From positions 41,680,671 through 41,744,670 of the forward strand of contig NC_134399.1 in the NCBI RefSeq assembly GCF_050003625.1: DNA of 64,000 nt, read 5' to 3'. Positions 58,851 through 64,000 of the stretch are shown here, one piece after another (the first letter of the stretch is position 1; the number at the start of each line of letters is the position of its first letter). A program made the translations under genes and the position numbers. The DNA comes from Haematobia irritans. Lineage: Eukaryota > Arthropoda > Insecta > Diptera > Muscidae. Below the pieces are notes generated by a model. The model was given only the letters and a program-made list of their open reading frames with translations, ran no database searches and was not told where the DNA came from.

Positions 58851-61590
58851 CTTAGTCTTTATGAAATTGTTTTTACATCCTGGAAAAGAATAAACGTTCA
58901 TCACAAAAAGTATATACTTTTCTTCCAAATACACTTCCTTACAGCGAAAAGCAAATGAGAAACGAACTTTGTTTGTCTAAATTTTCGTTTGGGAGGAAAG
59001 AATTATTTTTTTGCGTGTATCATTTTTTAAACTTTCCTAGTTTATTTAAAAAAAGTACCTAAGAAAATATTAAAGTCAAGGAAACTATAAATGCCTTAGT
59101 GCTTTATAGGGTTCATTTTTTGAGGTAATGAACAACAAATTTTGAATAAACAAAATTACCTTTTGTTATAAAGTGTTTCCTTTAAGAGCATAAAAATATA
59201 TATGTTTGCTTTTAAAGAATTTTGCTTTTTCAGAGTGAAAAGAAAATTTCGTTTGTCTGAATTGTAGTTCCTCAGTAAAAAACTCTTCTTTCAAAGCAAT
59301 CCATTGTATATTTTTTTGTGTGCATTTTATTAAATTTCTATTGCAAGTTATATGTATTGTAATTTGAGAAATAAAAAATCAAATATCTCTAAAGATTTTA
59401 TTGTATAGTATTTCTTCTCAATGAGGCGATGTAAAATGTTATCAAATATTTTCAATATACTTTATAGGTCAAATCATTAAAGTTCCCAACTCAAAACAGA
59501 AATAACTAAATCGTATAAATTACTTTAAAGAAAAATCGTTAACATACTGACCAAAAAACAAAGCAAAATGGTATAATAATTTTAACAATAATTATTTATT
59601 AACGAATCAATGCGTGTTTTATTAAAAAAATATATATATCCAAAAATAATAACAAAACAAAACAAAAGAAAAAAGAAATTTGGTTACGTTCAATGTTTTC
59701 TGTTTTTATTCACGGTATTCATATTCTTTCAATTTTTACAAATCATACATAAAAATAAGTTATGTTTATTAATATACATATGTATTTTTTTATAAAAATA
59801 AGTTTAAAAATGAAAATAACGAAATGTGGAATAGTTAAAGGACGCTTCTGACAATAAGCTTTGGCCACTTTTTTAATTTTAAATAACTGAAAAATAAATA
59901 TACAATGGGAATTAACGAAAAAATGCAAATAGATACGAATTCAAATAAAAAAGAAAATACACAAAATTAAAAAGAATTAAACAACAACAAAATGAATGTT
60001 GCAATGAACCAATATTTTTAAAATTATAAACAAATCTTATAAATTATCTTATTAATGACAATGGGAAAATATAAACTAAAACATATACACGGATTATTTT
60101 AAAAACATATATATATATTTATGGAAATGTATTAAAAAAAAAAAAACAACAAAAAATAAAATAAAAAAATGCTAATAAAATTCTGTTTAGGCAAAGTTGA
60201 AAAATACCTTCAATTAAAGACATAGAATAAGAGAGAGAGAAACAGAAATCAGAAACAAAAATACTACATAGCATTTGAAGTTTAGGAGTTCTTATAAAAA
60301 TTAACATATCAAAAGATCTTGAAGTAATAATCAGTAACAATTTTGTCAGAAAAATATTTATTACACATGTAGGTAATCTATCCCTCTTCTAATCCATTTC
60401 TCCTACAATGAATAACCATCACAATGAAAAAATTAAATTAAAAGAAATAATGGCTTCATTTCATCTTATTCCATGACAAGACAGAAGTGAAAGAATAATT
60501 TGTCATTAAAAATTGCCAAAATAATAAAATCTTAACCAATTCAATATTCAAAAAAAAAAAAAAAAAAAAATAATAATAATAAAACAACAATGGAAAAAGT
60601 ATAGCAAATATTTCGAATTAGAGTTTTATTGCTTAAAAATTACAGTTCTGCTGTGTCTTAGTCCATGTTAAAACGAATTTATATAAAAAAGAAATGAAAT
60701 GACAAAAAAATATATAAATATATATAAATATATTTGGCATTTGTCATTTTTCCTAAAAACAAAACTAAAAAAAAAAACATAGAAATGCCTTTATTTTTTA
60801 TTGAATGATTTCATTCTGGTTTGAAACAAATAACTTTGATTGTTTGTCTTTGTTTTAAATGAAACATATAATGAAACAAAATAAACGTCACATTTTACCA
60901 ATATTTAGACACCAAATATTTTAATTAAAACCAAGTTTATTGCAAATTTTTATGAAAAATAAAACTAAATCCACATAAGACAAATATTTTTTTTAAGCGT
61001 AAACAAAGTGAAGTAGGCAAAAAAACTATGGTTTTACATAAAGATGTATTGAAATCATATAGATGCAAGAAATATTGTCTTGTCTTTACTAAAATTATAT
61101 ATATACATGAACATATATATCTTTACATATTTAAAATATATATAACAAATAATTATACAAATTAAAAAGAAAAAAAAAAACGAAATGAGAAACATATTAT
61201 GTACACCCCCCTATGTATACATATATATATATATACATTCCTACAACTTGCATAAAAGTGTCTATGTATTAACATCATCACATAACATGAATGTGTAAGT
61301 TAATACGAGTACCCGCATATATATACTTATATGTATATAAACACATAAAAATAATGTTATAACAATTAGTTTTGAATGTTTATTGTATTGTATTGTATAC
61401 ATGCATTTGCACAGATAAAATCCCTTTAAAAATGTACATGAATAATACGGCAGTACTCGAAAACTTTATGATTAACATTTGTAACCTTTGGAGAAAAATG
61501 TGTATTTGTTCCATATTTAAATATTATTATTAATAAAGTTATATTCACTAAATCAAATTCCATATAGTTTTCTTTTTTCCTTCATTAAAA
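58851..61590. other. AT-rich, no gene seen
   Basis: Poly-A runs (for example 60550-60570) and TATATA microsatellites occur (about 60105, 60715, 61210). No coding or mobile feature could be supported. Confidence 0.4.
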
Positions 61591-62235
61591 AACGAGTAGG
61601 AAAATTTGAAAGTCGGGCGGAGCCGAGTACCCTAAACCAGCACTACTGATTTAGTAAACCGAATCATTTGGGGGGTTATTATTAAAAAAAGTCTCATACG
61701 ATGTGTCTGATGCTTCGCAATTCTATTCTATGCCCATATATAAGAAAATTAAGGGTATTCATAAAAGTTTTATCTAAATCCGGACTGATTCGCCTTATAA
61801 CAGGTTGGCTGATAAGTCCCCGGTCTAACAAAGAAAAACAAATTTTTTTGTCAAAATTCGTTTTTATTATTCAACATACTTCCCTTCAAGAGCGATACAA
61901 CGATTATAACGACCTTCCAATTGTTTGATACCATTTTGGTAGTACTCCTTCGGGTTTGCCTCAGTTTCGGCGATCACCTCTTCATTGCAGCCAAATTTTT
62001 TCCCTGCGAGCATCCTTTTGAAGTCTGAGAACAAGAAAAAGTCGCTGGGGGCCAGATCTGGAGAATACGGTGGGCGGGGAAGCAATTCGAAGCCCAATTC
62101 ATGAATTTTTTCCATCGTTCTCAATGACTTGTGGCACGGTGCGTTGTCTTTGTGGAACAACACTGTTTTCTTATTCATATGGGGCCGTTTTGCCGCGATT
62201 TCGACCTTCAAACGCTCCAATAAAGCCATATAATA

Positions 62236-63210
62236 CACCGATGAAAAAGACTGTTTTTCATATGTTTGGCTATAAACATGATATGTTTGGAACACAAATT
62301 TTTAAACACAATATTTTTGAGTGCAAGCATATAATGTTCATAAACTAGCATAACATGTTTGGGACATATATGTTAATATGTTAGAACATATTATATTTGG
62401 GACATAAAATATTTGTAAATATAATATGCTTGGATGCAAACATATATTAATTTAGAAATAGCCTATAAACATATATGTGTTTAGTAGCTTGGAGCGCTAT
62501 TTAACAGGGAGCGATATCGAATTAAGTTGGTGGTTGTTGCTTGTTATTACAAAATTAACATTTTATTTTTCCTTGGGCAATTGATCAGCTACTTCTTTGA
62601 TCCTTACAAACTGTGTGGTCCGCTGTTCGAATCCCCGTCCGGCAAAAGGTAAAATTAAAATAAAAAATCATACAATTGAATAATTTCTTCTACAATGTTT
62701 GTATTACAGAAAAAGGTGCTAAGAACTAAAAAATATCGTGGAAGTGAGAAAGATGTGGGGGAATATACAATTAGGCAGAAACAAAATTTTGAGCATTCAG
62801 GTCGAAAACCTATGTTGTTAGCACCTATATTACCTGTTTATTTTCATAATTCATTATGATTGTAAATATATAAATAAATAAATAAAATTTTGAGCACAAT
62901 ATTGTTTGGGAGAATTTTTTTTAAGCATATAATATTTTTGGGTGCAAAATGCTTCCAAACATATTATATGTTCACATAATAACATATTGTTTTTTGGAAG
63001 ACAACATTATTGAATTTGGATGCAAAAATACAAAATGTTTGGAACTTAGACTACCCAAACATATATTGTTTAGACCAATATGCTTTCAAACATATTATAT
63101 ATTAAAAGAGATCAAACATATAAATGTTTGGGCAATACCCAAAAATGTATATGCTTGAAGCAAAATATATTTGGGAGTATATGTTACAGAAGCGATTTTT
63201 TGTGAGGGTG
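62236..63210. mobile_element. Nested element rich in CATATGTTTGG repeats, TA TSD
   Basis: The mariner codons TATAATA|GTCACTG are split here with TA duplicated on both sides. Ends are CACCGATGAAAAAGACTG and, reverse-complemented, CACCCTCACAAAAAATCGC, a short imperfect TIR. Inside are many copies of ATATGTTTGG and its complement CCAAACATAT with variants, plus a SINE at about 62600-62885. No transposase frame exists. Confidence 0.7.
62600..62885 (+). mobile_element. SINE copy inside the nested element
   Basis: Head remnant GTGGTCCGCTGTTCGAATCC, then the same body as 58411 (AATAATTTCTTCTACAATGT, TATTACAGAAAAAGGTGCTA). Its end AGGTCGAAAACCTATGTTG and an ATAA-repeat tail follow. A matching 3' end alone is at about 27343-27420. 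Confidence 0.7.
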
Positions 63211-63806
63211 TAGTCACTGTTGATGGTTCTCAAGATAATCGATAAAAATTATTCCATGCGCATCCCAAAAAACAGAGGCCATTACTTTGCCACGCTTCGG
63301 AGACGGTTCACCGGTCGCTGTCCACTCAGCCGACTGTCGATTGGACTCAGGAGTGTAGTGATGGAGCCATGTTTCATCCATTGTCAAATATCGACGGAAA
63401 GACTGGTGTGTATTACGAGTTAACAGCTGCAAACACCGCTCAGAATCATCAACACGTTGTTGTTTTTTTCCTTCGATATCTTCAGGGCTTCTGCTATCCC
63501 GATCAACTTCATTTTAGGTCATTAACAATCATTTTGTGGGTTTTTTATGTTTTCGTCGGTAACCACCTCTTTCGGGTGTCCACATTTCACCACGCTTGAA
63601 TTTTGCATACCAATCAATTATTGTTGATTTCCCTGGTGCAGAGTCCGGAAACTCCTTATCAAGTTTTTGCTTCCACCGTATTTTTCCCCTTTAGAAAACA
63701 ATATTTTATCAAAACACGAAATTCCTTTTTTTCACAATAACAAAAGTTGCTTCACAAAAGACGCTCTATCTCACAAACTAATTGACTTACAGACTTCAAA
63801 TTTTAT

Positions 63807-64000
63807 TATGGAACCGGCACGTGGCATATCTTGTTGACAGACTTGACAAGATTAACAATCTTTTGAGACTAATATGCTCTAAGAGGAAAGTGCCACACCT
63901 CGACATTGCCTTAGATATTTGCCGTACCCTAGTTATAGAAATTCTTTCTCATGGCATAACGATACATGGGTACACCTCTAAGAGCCGGTTTCTCAATAAC
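63807..64000. other. Window edge, nothing recognised
   Basis: Less AT-rich than the preceding 25 kb. No frame or repeat could be identified before the window ends. Confidence 0.3.

Larger units (their letters stand above)
61800..63806 (-). mobile_element. Himar1-like mariner, second copy, interrupted and 5'-truncated
   Basis: The 3' TIR is complete (ACAGGTTGGCTGATAAGTCC plus CCGGTCT at 61800) with TA outside. Minus-strand pieces encode the C-terminus (62234-61867, with LFHKDNAPCH, PYSPDLAPSDFFLFS and NRCIALEGKYVE), then the middle (63432-63214, [15 protein letters not shown]), then a broken N-terminus whose start codon is deleted. The two halves are separated by a 975-bp insertion (62236-63210). 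The 5' end stops at about 63806, before the TIR. It is not functional. Confidence 0.9.

Overview
The window looks like nuclear DNA of a calyptrate fly, most likely a muscid such as Haematobia, Stomoxys or Musca. It is AT-rich, has 55-65 bp introns, carries irritans-type (Himar1-like) mariner copies, rosa-like DD41D elements and tRNA-headed SINEs, and its one conserved host gene is plainly dipteran. The species call is inference.

Layout. (1) 0.28-0.77 kb, minus strand: a small unrecognised gene with a 58-bp intron. (2) 0.8-2.4 kb: overlapping MITE remnants. (3) 2.45-7.41 kb, plus strand: an intact two-exon gene for a protein of about 1311 aa. It joins a MULE-type DDE transposase core to a Ulp1/SENP-type cysteine protease and a C-terminal Cys-rich zinc module. 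This is the best candidate for a poorly described system here. (4) 8.0-9.5 kb: a dispersed muscid repeat with an internal 153-bp array. (5) 9.81-10.57 kb, minus strand: a broken, intron-containing copy of a baboon-like type I TGF-beta receptor kinase. (6) 11.0-12.8 kb: a 166-bp satellite array. (7) 13.4 kb: a possible orphan first coding exon (M-A-K-R plus a splice donor). (8) 14.6-15.5 kb: a piggyBac-like non-autonomous element flanked by TTAA. (9) 17.2-19.0 kb: three SINE copies.

(10) 20.55-38.33 kb, plus strand: the main host gene, a TRIM-NHL protein best matched to wech/dappled (LIN-41/TRIM71 type). I resolve eight coding exons with matching phases, 1167 aa in total: RING, two B-boxes, coiled coil, low-complexity linker and NHL repeats. 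The last coding exon lies 11.6 kb beyond the seventh. The intron between them is full of nested transposons and long inverted repeats that would be transcribed as hairpins. Another intron holds a partial duplicate of the gene's own start region.

(11) 38.33-61.6 kb: very AT-rich DNA with no convincing gene. Its proximal part is presumably the wech 3'UTR. It contains a hAT-like element with a perfect 8-bp TSD, several MITEs, short tandem arrays and SINEs. (12) 61.6-63.8 kb: a second mariner copy carrying a nested element, which in turn carries a SINE.

Apart from wech and possibly the transposase-protease gene, nearly everything is mobile DNA or repeats. No rRNA gene, functional tRNA gene or CRISPR array was found.
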